Below are positions 1 to 7,007 of a DNA stretch of 14,997 nt, piece after piece. The first letter of the stretch is position 1; each line of letters begins with the position of its first letter. The stretch is from an uncultured Bacillaceae bacterium (GTDB lineage Bacteria; Bacillota; Bacilli; Bacillales; Cytobacillaceae), in assembly GCA_937995745.1 (NCBI GenBank), contig CALKIU010000081.1, forward strand, positions 1 through 14,997, written 5' to 3'. Position numbers and translations under genes: made by a program. A model generated the notes under the pieces. The model was not told the origin of the DNA and did not search any database. It was given only the letters and a program-made list of their open reading frames with translations.

Positions 1-1
1 G

Positions 2-157
2 CCGTTTTATAAAGAATTCCGTTTTATGCGGACGGCCGCCCGATTGATCTGCAACGTCCCGGAAGACAAAGAACCGTTTCCCGTCTTACGCGGAATCGTT
101 TCGGCGCAAAGTCCGCCTTTTCAAGTACAAATAAAGGAAGAACGGTATACACGGTAA
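2..157 (+). CDS. C-terminal fragment of an unrecognised protein (5' end outside the window)
   Basis: An open frame runs from the window edge to a TAA at 155-157, giving 51 residues that begin PFYKEFRFMRTAARLI and end QIKEERYTR. Many codons end in C or G (TTC, GCC, ATC, AAC, GTC, CCG, GAC), as in the coding regions nearby, and the composition is protein-like, with a CNVPEDKEPFPVLRG stretch. I do not recognise the family. It does not look like the end of a PepV-type dipeptidase, which often precedes dat in related genomes. The opposite strand is also open over most of this stretch, so strand and reality are uncertain. The 290 bases that follow, up to dat, hold no gene I can support; they contain a TTGTATACAA palindrome followed by a T run at 158-175 that might act as a weak terminator. 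Confidence 0.35.
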   Translation, partial: PFYKEFRFMRTAARLICNVPEDKEPFPVLRGIVSAQSPPFQVQIKEERYTR

Positions 158-447
158 TTGTATACAAATTTTTTTAGTTAAAAAAGCCCCAAAGTACCCG
201 TTGATTCAAAATTTGCCTCCCCCATAACGATATTTGCGGTTAAAGTGTAATTTGTTATATACGTGCCCGTATACCGGAACCGTGAAAAGAATTTTTTTAG
301 AAGCGGGCCATAAGCTTTTTTTGAAGAAATTTTTCCAAACGCATGGGTGTATATCTTAAACACATCGTATGGATTATTTCACGGAAATCCTATATTTTAA
401 ATGTAGACGGTTAAAATTTTACGGTAAAATTGGAGGGATTCCCGAAC

Positions 448-1281
448 ATGGAACTTGGGTATGTGAACGGAAAATTTGTTTCATTGGACGAGAAAGTGAT
501 ACCGATCGATGAAAGAGGCCACCAATTCGGTGACGGCGTTTATGAAGTGATTCGTTTTTACGGCGGAAAGCCGTTTATGCTTGCGGAACATTTGGAGAGA
601 TTAATGAAAAGCGCCAAAGCAATCCGGCTGCCAGTCACACAAAGCGCGGATGATTTCCGGCAAATCATTTCCACAGCAGTGGAGAAATCAGGGCTGTCCG
701 ATTGTTATGTATATTTGCAAATTACACGGGGAATTGCAAAAAGAAACCACCTATTTCCCGATGTTCCCGTTTCCGTAACGATGACCGTACGGGAAGCAAT
801 CCCCTTGGCCGCAGAAATACGGGAAAAAGGCGTATCCGCCATCACCCGCGAAGACGAGCGCTGGGCGAATTGCTACATAAAATCTTTAAATTTGCTGCCG
901 AATATTCTCGCTAAACAGGAAGCCCATGATGCCGGCGCTTTTGAAGCCATTTTAATCAGGGACGGTGTTGTAACGGAAGGATCCAGTTCCAATGTATTTA
1001 TTGTGAAAAACGGCACGGTGATTACTCCTCCGTTAAGCAAACACATTTTAGCGGGCATTACGAGAATGGCTGTATTGAACATTTTAAAAGAAACGGGAAT
1101 ACCGTATGAGGAAAAGAACTTTTCCGAAAAGGAACTTCTCGGAGCGGATGAAGTTTTTATCACAAGCACCACATCTGAAGTCCTGCCGGTCGTTTCCATC
1201 AATGGCCTGCCGGTTGGTTCCGGCAAGCCGGGAGAGTTGACGAAAAGAATTTATAAAGAATTTCAAAAGAGAATTCCGTAA
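448..1281 (+). CDS. dat: D-amino-acid (D-alanine) transaminase
   Basis: PLP-dependent fold-type IV aminotransferase that interconverts D-alanine plus 2-oxoglutarate with pyruvate plus D-glutamate, supplying or removing D-amino acids for cell-wall synthesis; cytosolic. The 277 residues are close to the usual size. Visible signatures are GHQFGDGVYE (24-33), the cofactor lysine in CYIKSLNLLPN (Lys145, the position known for the Bacillus YM-1 enzyme), KQEAHDAGAFEAIL (156-169), VTEGSSSNVF (Glu177, next to the PLP pyridine nitrogen) and the C-terminal FITSTTSEVLPV. I start at the ATG at 448 because GGAGGGA at 432-438 lies nine bases upstream; an in-frame TTG at 430 overlaps that SD and is not a plausible start. 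The dipeptidase gene follows after about 190 bases and a hairpin. IlvE and PabC share the fold, but the sequence pattern favours Dat. Confidence 0.95.
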   Translation: MELGYVNGKFVSLDEKVIPIDERGHQFGDGVYEVIRFYGGKPFMLAEHLERLMKSAKAIRLPVTQSADDFRQIISTAVEKSGLSDCYVYLQITRGIAKRNHLFPDVPVSVTMTVREAIPLAAEIREKGVSAITREDERWANCYIKSLNLLPNILAKQEAHDAGAFEAILIRDGVVTEGSSSNVFIVKNGTVITPPLSKHILAGITRMAVLNILKETGIPYEEKNFSEKELLGADEVFITSTTSEVLPVVSINGLPVGSGKPGELTKRIYKEFQKRIP

Positions 1282-1375
1282 ACTGATCCGGCGTGTATAT
1301 GAAGCGTCTTGTTTGCAATCATGAAAAAAGCTGTCCGTTTCTAAATAAAATATTATATGCTGCTTTTTAGACAAC

Positions 1376-1411
1376 GTTATCCAAGAAAGATTTTGCTCTT
1401 TCTTGGATAAC
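1376..1411 (+). terminator. 15-bp perfect hairpin downstream of dat
   Basis: Arms at 1376-1390 and 1397-1411 are perfectly complementary over 15 bp around a six-base loop (TTTTGC). The following sequence, ATCATTTTGGGG, has only a short T run, so this may be a weak or leaky terminator, or a processing/stability hairpin between dat and the dipeptidase gene. Confidence 0.6.
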
Positions 1412-1474
1412 ATCATTTTGGGGTATTCCGGTTGACCGCGGGGAAGATGTTGAAAGAACGGAGGAGTTCAATAC

Positions 1475-2416
1475 GTGAAAATTATTGATTTGCATTGTGA
1501 TGTGTTGTCAAAATTATGGGAATCAGAGGGACGGGAATCCTTTCTGAATTCACCTTTGCTGGATGCCAATAAGGAGCGCTTAAAAAGAGGACAAATATTT
1601 GTCCAAGCATTTGCCATTTGGATCGATCCGGCGGTGAAAACGGAACACAAATTTCAAGCCGCTCTCGAACAAGTAAGCCTGTTTCACAGGGAAATTATTG
1701 AAAAAAACAAGGATATCCAGCATATTAAAAATTGGGCTGAGATTAACCAGTTGCGGGACGGGCAGATCGGTGCCATCCTCACTTTGGAAGGAGTCGACTG
1801 CATCGGCAATGATTTTGCCAAAATGGAAATCCTTTATGACCTTGGCGTCCGTCTTGTGGGACTGACTTGGAATGAAGCCAATCTTGCCGCCGACGGAGCA
1901 GGTGAATTGCGGGGAGCCGGATTAACGGAATTCGGCCGGAAGATCGTCCGTTTTAACAATGAAAAAAAGATTCCTACGGACGTTTCCCATCTCTGCGAAC
2001 AAGCCTTTTGGGACGTCATGGAATTGGCGGAATATCCGATTGCCAGTCACTCCAATACAAAAAAATATTGCGACCATCCCCGCAATTTGAACGATGAACA
2101 AATAGAAGCGATGTTCCAAAAAGGCGGTATGATTCATGTCGTTTATTATCCAGAGTTTATTAAAAAAGACGGCGAAGCAACCATAGCCGACCTCATTAAA
2201 CATATCGACCATTTATGCAGCTTGGGGGGAGTGAAACAAATCGGATTCGGTTCGGATTTTGACGGCATTTCTTCCAAAGTGCCCGGTCTTGCCGATGCCT
2301 CGCAAACCCAAAACTTGATCAATGAGTTATTGAAATATTTTTCAGAAGAAGAGGTCAGGGGATTTGCTTATGAAAATTTCTTAAGATATTGCGAAAAAAT
2401 GGAACGGACAAATTAG
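1475..2416 (+). CDS. Membrane-dipeptidase (renal dipeptidase) family protein, peptidase M19
   Basis: Binuclear zinc metallopeptidase of the amidohydrolase-type TIM-barrel group. M19 enzymes cleave dipeptides, often those with a C-terminal D-residue. The 313 residues carry the family's metal-site landmarks in order: DLHCD (His7, Asp9), LTLEG (bridging Glu105), DVSH (His172), ASHSN (His192), HPRN (Arg203) and GSDFDG (Asp261/Asp263). No signal peptide or membrane segment is visible, so despite the family name it should be cytosolic, as is usual for bacterial members. The start is GTG at 1475, set by ACGGAGGAG at 1458-1466. Being next to dat is suggestive: a dipeptidase releasing D-amino acids and a D-amino-acid transaminase would form a route for wall-peptide salvage. 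That link is inference; substrate specificity cannot be read from the sequence. Confidence 0.9.
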   Translation: MKIIDLHCDVLSKLWESEGRESFLNSPLLDANKERLKRGQIFVQAFAIWIDPAVKTEHKFQAALEQVSLFHREIIEKNKDIQHIKNWAEINQLRDGQIGAILTLEGVDCIGNDFAKMEILYDLGVRLVGLTWNEANLAADGAGELRGAGLTEFGRKIVRFNNEKKIPTDVSHLCEQAFWDVMELAEYPIASHSNTKKYCDHPRNLNDEQIEAMFQKGGMIHVVYYPEFIKKDGEATIADLIKHIDHLCSLGGVKQIGFGSDFDGISSKVPGLADASQTQNLINELLKYFSEEEVRGFAYENFLRYCEKMERTN

Positions 2417-2429
2417 ACCGGAGAAGAAT

Positions 2430-2483
2430 GCGGATAACCGGCATTGGCCGCCAATTGATACCGGCTGCGGTTATCTGCTTTTT
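2430..2483 (+). terminator. Intrinsic terminator after the M19 dipeptidase
   Basis: GCGGATAACCG (2430-2440) pairs with CGGTTATCTGC (2468-2478), 11 bp with one G-U pair, followed directly by TTTTT (2479-2483). The intervening bases can form a small extra stem. Confidence 0.8.
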
Positions 2484-2597
2484 AGTTTCAGGAACAAATG
2501 AATATTTTTTGTTTGATAAGCATCTTCCCGGAACAATGGCATAAATTTAACATATTGATACTGTAAACAGAGTGACATGTTTCCGGGGGAGGATAAA

Positions 2598-3032
2598 ATG
2601 AAAACGAAACGGTTGATTTTCACCGTTGATCTTCCGTTAAAAAAGGTATGGAGTATTTTAAGAAATGTTGAACATCATTTGCCTTTGCTGCCCGGTTATA
2701 TTCGTCACGAAATGGTTGCTGAGAACGAATTTCTCCTTTTGATAAAAAGAAAAAATGCTTGGATAAACAAATGGTGGAACTTGAGAATAACGGTGAAAGA
2801 ATGGCAAGAACCGTCCACGCTTTCTTTGTCGGTAGAAGAAATGAACAAAATATTATCTGGAGAGGCGTTGGTTCAAACAACGAAAGCGGCTGCGCAAAAA
2901 ACTTTGGTCAAAATATATTTCAAGTATGATATAAGCGGTTCATTAAACAAATTTTTTGCCCATATGATTCAAACAAAGGACGATGAAGATATCATACAAG
3001 AGATAAAGTCTTTTTTGAATGGCATACCCTAA
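2598..3032 (+). CDS. SRPBCC / CoxG-like small ligand-binding-fold protein
   Basis: A 144-residue protein whose N-terminus (KRLIFTVDLPLKKVWSILRNVEHHLPLLPGY) fits the SRPBCC (START/Bet v1-like) pattern: a beta strand, then a V-W-x-x-L helix, then an LPG turn as in CoxG-type and polyketide-cyclase-like proteins. The middle alternates beta-type segments, and the end (DIIQEIKSFLNGI) looks like the long C-terminal helix that closes the cavity. No catalytic residues or transmembrane segment are visible, so no reaction is assigned; members bind hydrophobic ligands or assist cofactor handling. Start chosen at 2598 because GGGGGAGGA lies just upstream; an upstream in-frame ATG at 2577 has no SD. A possible sigma-G-like pair (GAATA, then CATCTTC 16 bases later, near 2500-2527) precedes it but is weak. 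It stands alone, ending 184 bases before the dioxygenase-like gene. Confidence 0.65.
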   Translation: MKTKRLIFTVDLPLKKVWSILRNVEHHLPLLPGYIRHEMVAENEFLLLIKRKNAWINKWWNLRITVKEWQEPSTLSLSVEEMNKILSGEALVQTTKAAAQKTLVKIYFKYDISGSLNKFFAHMIQTKDDEDIIQEIKSFLNGIP

Positions 3033-3216
3033 AAACAACAAAATCACCGGCCGGAAAGCATTTTGTTATATTTCATTCATCTTTTTTGATAAAATGGTAT
3101 TGTCTGTATTAAAATTTGAATATTCATTAAAAACAGAAAATTTGTGAAATATTACGGAGCGGAAGTCATGGTGCACATATTGAAGCAGGAATAGAAGTTT
3201 TTTAGGAGGGATAACC

Positions 3217-3876
3217 GTGGAAAGCCAACTGACTAAATACGAGGAATATATGAGAACGGATGAGTTGCTCGGTTTGCAGAAAGATGAACGGGAGTTATGC
3301 TGCCCCGAAGAACTGACTTTTCAAATTGTTCATCAGATTTCAGAATTGCATTATAAATTGGTCATTCAATATATTGAGCTTGCCAAAGCTTACATGGAAG
3401 CGAAATGTTTGTCCCGGGCCATCAATGAAATGAAAAAAGTTGACAGCCAGCTCAAACACTTGCTCGAAACATTCAATTTACTGAATGCTATCCGCTCCAA
3501 AGATTATATATATATTCGGGAAAATATCGATTTGGAAAGGACAATGGATTCTCCAGGATACAGGGCCGTTTTGGAAAAGGGTTCGCTCCTTTGGGAACCG
3601 TTTAAGGCATTGCTGGACGAACGGGGGATCACTGTTTCGCAGCTTTTAAATAAAGGAGACAGTCATTATGAGTTATATCTTTTACTTCAGGAAATGATCA
3701 GTTTCGATGAGATTTTTCAGGTTCTGCGAAATTATTACATAAAAAAAGACAAAGAATATGCTGCCGCAAAGAATAACGAAGAAGAGATTGGGTTTTGTTC
3801 TAAAAGAACCGGAGAGAAATTCCAATTTTTTCCGGAAATTTGGAAAGCCATTTCCGAACAAATTCAACCTAAGTGA
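3217..3876 (+). CDS. Tryptophan 2,3-dioxygenase superfamily protein, divergent, lacking the usual haem histidine
   Basis: All-helical protein of 219 residues; classical bacterial KynA is about 280. Similarity to tryptophan 2,3-dioxygenase is visible from memory of the Xanthomonas enzyme. YEEYMRTDELLGLQ (8-21) matches the YxxYLxLDxLLxxQ start. FQIVHQISELHYK (35-47) matches the HQTSELWLK motif, keeping the distal histidine (His39). YIYIRENID (97-105) matches the FRDVL segment whose Arg binds the substrate carboxylate (Arg101). SPGY (112-115) stands where SGFQS normally is. FFPEIW (204-209) matches the C-terminal FFPELF/W. The segment between FQ and FFPEIW should hold WRFRH and the GTGG loop, but here it reads VLRNYYIKKDKE, with Tyr where the proximal haem His is expected, and no GTGG. 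Start is GTG with AGGAGGG at 3204-3210. It is probably not a normal kynurenine-pathway enzyme; no kyn genes adjoin. Family membership is likely, function unknown. Confidence 0.7.
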   Translation: MESQLTKYEEYMRTDELLGLQKDERELCCPEELTFQIVHQISELHYKLVIQYIELAKAYMEAKCLSRAINEMKKVDSQLKHLLETFNLLNAIRSKDYIYIRENIDLERTMDSPGYRAVLEKGSLLWEPFKALLDERGITVSQLLNKGDSHYELYLLLQEMISFDEIFQVLRNYYIKKDKEYAAAKNNEEEIGFCSKRTGEKFQFFPEIWKAISEQIQPK

Positions 3877-3934
3877 CTAAGAGAGGCAAATATAAAAATA
3901 CATTTCAGAAAATTAAGAAATATATAGCTCGATT

Positions 3935-3996
3935 GAACCGTTCTGTAAAGATATAACGTTAAATGTTATAATCTTTTCAGAAACGGTTCTTTTTTT
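3935..3996 (+). terminator. Long interrupted-stem intrinsic terminator
   Basis: GAACCGTTCTG (3935-3945) pairs with CAGAAACGGTTC (3978-3989, one bulged A). Inside it, AAAGAT/ATCTTT and ATAAC/GTTAT continue the stem around a GTTAAAT loop. Seven T residues follow (3990-3996). It ends the dioxygenase-like transcript. The 240 bases between it and nagB hold no gene I can support beyond the nagB promoter region. Confidence 0.85.
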
Positions 3997-4170
3997 ATAA
4001 TGCTCACTTTTTCACGTTCGTTATTTCGATGGCCTTGGCTGTCTTCAACAAAGTGGCAAGCCTTTTTCGGGTTTTGTTGTTGATTTTTTTGAATTGGATA
4101 AAATACAGATGGAACCGCTTTCGCCACAGAGCAAGGAAAAACTTTTTTTTCCAAATCGGCAAATTTTTTA

Positions 4171-4199
4171 TTGCTGCCAATTTTTTAATGAAGTATACT
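4171..4199 (+). promoter_or_regulatory. Candidate sigma-A promoter of nagB
   Basis: TTGCTG (4171-4176), a 17-base spacer, then TATACT (4194-4199). The -10 matches 5 of 6 and the -35 only 3 of 6. The predicted start lies about 30 bases before the nagB ATG. I saw no convincing NagR/DasR-type operator. Confidence 0.4.
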
Positions 4200-4237
4200 A
4201 TTTTACGTGCCAAACTGCATTAAAGGGGAATGAAAAG

Positions 4238-4963
4238 ATGAATCTCATTAAGGTAAAAAATTATCAGGAAATGAGCAACGAAGCGTGCAGGAAAGTATTG
4301 GAAAAAATGAAAGAGGTGGAACGCCCTGTACTTGGATTGGCGACCGGTTCGACTCCCATCGGTTTGTATGAGCGCTTAATCGAAGAGTACAGGAATAACC
4401 GGGTGTCTTTTAAAAATGTCGTCACTTTTAACTTGGATGAGTATGTGGGACTGACAAAGGATAATCCGGCCAGCTACTATTTTTTCATGATGGAAAAATT
4501 GTTTGATCATATAGATATACCACCGGAGAACATTCACATTCCCAATGGCGTTGCCGATGATTTGCATCAAGAATGTGTGCGTTATGAGGAAATGATCCGC
4601 GAAGCAGGTCAAATTGATTTGCAAATTTTAGGAATCGGTTTGAATGGCCATATCGGTTTTAATGAACCGGGGACGAAGTTTACCAGCAGGACGCATGTGG
4701 TAAAATTGACGGAATCAACCCGCAAAGCGAACTCCAGGTTTTTCAATTCCATCGATGAAGTACCGACGGAAGCAATCACGATGGGGATTGAAACAATCAT
4801 GGAAAGCAAAGAGATCATCTTGCTTGTTTCCGGCGAAAATAAAGCAGAGACGGTTGCCCGCCTGCTGAACGGTGAGGTTAGTGAAGATTTTCCGGCATCA
4901 ATCCTTCATAAACACAAAAATGTTACGGTTATTGCCGATGAAGCTGCATTAAAAAAAGTGTAA
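4238..4963 (+). CDS. nagB: Glucosamine-6-phosphate deaminase
   Basis: Cytosolic isomerase/deaminase converting glucosamine-6-phosphate to fructose-6-phosphate and ammonia, the committed step from amino sugars to glycolysis. The 241 residues are typical of the Bacillus type. Visible motifs are GLATGSTPIGLYE (33-45, phosphate loop), FNLDEYVGL (64-72; Asp67 is the proton-transfer residue), LGIGLNGHIGFNEPGT (131-146; His138 and Glu143 form the ring-opening pair) and SRTHVVKLTEST (150-161). The start at 4238 is set by AAAGGGGA just upstream; the open frame continues 48 codons further upstream but that stretch is low-complexity and not protein-like. No nagA or regulator lies next to it, so this is a stand-alone copy, possibly in addition to a nagAB operon elsewhere. 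Two hairpin regions follow it. Confidence 0.97.
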   Translation: MNLIKVKNYQEMSNEACRKVLEKMKEVERPVLGLATGSTPIGLYERLIEEYRNNRVSFKNVVTFNLDEYVGLTKDNPASYYFFMMEKLFDHIDIPPENIHIPNGVADDLHQECVRYEEMIREAGQIDLQILGIGLNGHIGFNEPGTKFTSRTHVVKLTESTRKANSRFFNSIDEVPTEAITMGIETIMESKEIILLVSGENKAETVARLLNGEVSEDFPASILHKHKNVTVIADEAALKKV

Positions 4964-4994
4964 GTTTGAATTGGAAAAACGGTTTTGAAAATCC

Positions 4995-5041
4995 CTTGCC
5001 GGGAGTACCGGGCGGCAAATTTTTGCCCGGTCAGCGGCAAG
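4995..5041 (+). terminator. Nested hairpins just downstream of nagB
   Basis: Two alternative folds share this stretch. A nested fold pairs CTTGCCG (4995-5001) with CGGCAAG (5035-5041), enclosing CCGGGC/GCCCGG (5008-5013/5025-5030). A shorter fold pairs TTGCCG with CGGCAA (4996-5001/5013-5018) and is followed by ATTTTT, the shape of an intrinsic terminator. The folds are mutually exclusive. Confidence 0.5.
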
Positions 5042-5050
5042 CAAATTTAA

Positions 5051-5079
5051 GGGTGTCCAAAGAGGAGGGCACCCTTTTT
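5051..5079 (+). terminator. Intrinsic terminator between convergent nagB and the DUF1906 gene
   Basis: GGGTGTCC (5051-5058) pairs with GGGCACCC (5067-5074; one G-U pair), then TTTTT (5075-5079). It lies ten bases beyond the stop of the leftward DUF1906 gene, so the stem could also serve that gene, though the T run on that side is short. Confidence 0.75.
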
Positions 5080-5088
5080 CAATTCCCT

Positions 5089-5736
5089 TCACCACAGCAT
5101 ATCATAAAGGCGTCTGTCAAAAAGATTGGTATCGATGGGGCAAACGGCAGAATTCCTTCCGTATTGCCATCCCCAAACGTTTGCTTTACAGGGAGGTTGG
5201 TGCGGATTAAATTTTGGCGCTTGCCGGGCTTTAGTGACTCCCGGTTCCGGTTCCGCGCTCCAGATGACAAGTTGGACACTGACCTTTTCATCGCGGGCGG
5301 CCGCTTCACAGTATGCGTTACTGAATTCGCCATGTACCGGGTCGGCGTATACTCCGGGTTTATAACCGCTTGGAAACATGGCGTCTATAAAACCGCGAAT
5401 CCATCCTTCGTCAATTTCAAAGTCCTTTTCCAAATTGGCAAAAATAATTTTTCCTTTCGGTATCCCCAGTCTGCGGGCATGGAAGACGCAATTTTGCGCA
5501 ATCACCCTGCCGTTACGGTAACCGGTTGCCCGGGAAAAATTGCTGAAAATGGGCAAAACTTTTGTGCCGCTGTTGTGTAAAAGTTCCGCTTCATCTCTTG
5601 TAAGGCCGGCGACTTTACCGGGGATGGGAGAAAGATAACGTCCCCAAAACAATGGCTTTCCGAAGTTGTACAAAACACAATCATATGTTTCCTTTGTCAC
5701 TTTTTCGGCTGAATCCACACCCCAATAAAACGGCAA
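5089..5736 (-). CDS. DUF1906 (Rv2525c-like) glycoside-hydrolase-like TIM-barrel protein
   Basis: A 215-residue protein opening with FYWGVDSAEK (3-12), the GxDSA start typical of the DUF1906 / Rv2525c-like domain, related in fold to GH25 lysozymes. Other landmarks: GRYLSP (32-37), TRDEAELLHNSGTKVLPIFS (46-65), IIFANLEKDF (97-106, acidic strand end), YKPGVYADP (125-133) and the C-terminal WQYGR..CPIDTNLFD (190-207), like the Q-Y-x-D-x-N end of GH25-type domains. Many Bacillaceae relatives act on cell wall or are spore-associated; activity here is not proven. I place the start at TTG 5736, with AAAGGAG eight bases upstream and the family motif right after it. The frame stays open to an ATG at 5952 that overlaps the selD stop (ATGA), but those 72 extra residues look non-coding. 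No signal peptide is seen with the TTG start. Confidence 0.75.
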   Translation of the reverse strand: MPFYWGVDSAEKVTKETYDCVLYNFGKPLFWGRYLSPIPGKVAGLTRDEAELLHNSGTKVLPIFSNFSRATGYRNGRVIAQNCVFHARRLGIPKGKIIFANLEKDFEIDEGWIRGFIDAMFPSGYKPGVYADPVHGEFSNAYCEAAARDEKVSVQLVIWSAEPEPGVTKARQAPKFNPHQPPCKANVWGWQYGRNSAVCPIDTNLFDRRLYDMLW

Positions 5737-5929
5737 TCCCCATTCTCCTTTCTCTTTCGTACTAACCTTTATATGTATATTTCGATCCGAGTGGTTTGAT
5801 TCGGAAACGGAGAAAGACAATCGCAGTGTGAAGGAGGGAAGGGAATGTCCCATCTTCCAGCCAAGGAGAAGGGTGCCCTTTGTTCCGGAAAAAATGAAGG
5901 GGACGTATAAATACGTATAAATAGATGAA

Positions 5930-5953
5930 GATGAAGCGGGTGGCCGCTTCATC
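5930..5953. terminator. 10-bp hairpin overlapping the selD stop codon
   Basis: GATGAAGCGG (5930-5939) pairs perfectly with CCGCTTCATC (5944-5953) around a four-base loop; the selD UGA stop (5951-5949) lies inside one arm. TTTT follows only on the + strand, while the leftward selD transcript continues TTCATCTATTTA, so termination of selD here would be weak. Confidence 0.45.
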
Positions 5954-7004
5954 TTTTGACATAGATATATTTTTCTTTCTTTTCGGTTACTTTCCCGATA
6001 ATGGCGCAGTATTGCATCCCTTTTGCTTGTAAATCGTTCAAATACCGACCTGCTTCCTCTGCATTCAAAGCAACCAATAATCCGCCCGAGGTAATGGCAT
6101 CACAAAGGATAAGTTGTTCTTCCAACGTGATATCCTCATCATAATGTACATCATTGGCAAGCCATCTATGATTTGCTTTTGACCCCCCGGGCACAACGCC
6201 TTCTTTTGCGAGTTCGAGTGTGCCTTCAAGAACAGGTACCCGGGTGAGAATAATCTCAAAGCTCACATCGCTGCCTGTGGCCATTTCAGCGGCATGTCCC
6301 AAAAGGCCGAAGCCTGTAATATCGGTAACGGCGCTCGGCGAGTACTTGTGTAACGTTTCGGCCGCTGTTTTATTTAGCATGGCCATAATTTCCGTAACTT
6401 CTTTCTCCTGTTTCTCGGTAGCCTTTTGTCGCTTTATTCCGGTTGTGATAATGCCGACGCCCAAGGGTTTGGTCAAGATTAACAGATCCCCCGGTTTGGC
6501 TCCGACATTTTTCCAGACTTTATCGGGGTGGACAATACCGGTTACAGAGAGGCCGAATTTCGGTTCCTGATCGTCGACAGAGTGGCCGCCGATCGTTACC
6601 GCGCCCGATTCTCGCACTTTGTCGCCGGCACCTCTCAAGATGTCCGCGAGGATTTCCGGACCTAGTTTTTTGATTGGATAGCCGACAATGTTCATTGCCG
6701 TTTTCGGAATTCCGCCCATCGCATATACGTCGCTTAAGGCATTGGCGGCGGCTATTTGCCCGAACATATACGGATCATCCACAATCGGAGTGAAAAAGTC
6801 CACTGTTTGGACAAGGGCAATGGAATCAGTCAGTTTGTAAACACCCCCGTCATCGGAGGTTTCATTTCCGACAAGCAATTCGGGAACAGGCTCTTGTTTC
6901 GGTAATCGGCACAGAACCTGTGCCAGGTCGCCGGGACCTATTTTGCATCCTCAGCCCGCCTTTTGCGACAAAGTTGTCAAGCGGATTTTGTCTTGTTCGG
7001 TCAT
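5949..7004 (-). CDS. selD: Selenide, water dikinase (selenophosphate synthetase), selenocysteine-containing
   Basis: Makes selenophosphate from selenide and ATP, the selenium donor for Sec-tRNA; cytosolic PurM-type ATP-binding enzyme. The full gene is 351 residues and contains an in-frame UGA at 6953-6951. The text around it, SQKAGUGCKIGPGDLAQVL, is the SelD active-site motif, with Sec18 where E. coli has Cys17 and Lys21 matching the essential E. coli Lys20. Without readthrough the longest open part would start at residue 43 and lose the catalytic loop. Other landmarks are DDGGVYKL, VDFFTPIVDDPYMFGQIAAANALSDVYAMGG, GGHSVDDQEPKFGL and DITGFGLLGHA. The start ATG at 7004 follows AGGAGGTGAT. A SECIS-like hairpin lies 3' of the UGA. 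The gene also ends with UGA, so the two UGA codons must be told apart. The SD is complementary to an upstream segment (7096-7105). Confidence 0.93.
6908..6953 (-). promoter_or_regulatory. Bacterial SECIS-like element with the Sec UGA of selD
   Basis: Starting from the UGA (6953-6951), the mRNA continues 32 bases to the apical GGUUC of a perfect hairpin, GGCACAGGTTCTGTGCC (6924-6908). The stem is 6-7 bp with the loop beginning GGU. The CAGGU...CUG top resembles the E. coli fdhF SECIS apex (CAGGUCUG) recognised by SelB, and the spacing falls within the range known for bacterial SECIS elements. Flanking CGG/CCG may extend the lower stem. Confidence 0.8.
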
Positions 7005-7007
7005 TTT

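Noticed and set aside
178..363. Leftward 61-residue protein upstream of dat
   Set aside because: GTG start with no SD and no recognisable pattern; the stretch is AT-rich intergenic sequence.
3169..3195. Upstream leader peptide MVHILKQE before the dioxygenase-like gene
   Set aside because: An SD-like GGAG precedes it, but eight codons with no biased residue content and no attenuator hairpin give no support for a regulatory peptide.
4004..4213. Leftward 69-residue lysine-rich protein between the terminator and nagB
   Set aside because: TTG start without SD and composition explained by A-rich sequence; it overlaps the nagB promoter candidate.
4094..4237. N-terminal extension of NagB by 48 residues
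   Set aside because: No SD, non-family sequence, and the internal ATG at 4238 has an SD and matches the family start.
4966..5580. Rightward 204-residue protein after nagB
   Set aside because: It is the antisense of the DUF1906 gene, lacks an SD and runs through the nagB terminators.
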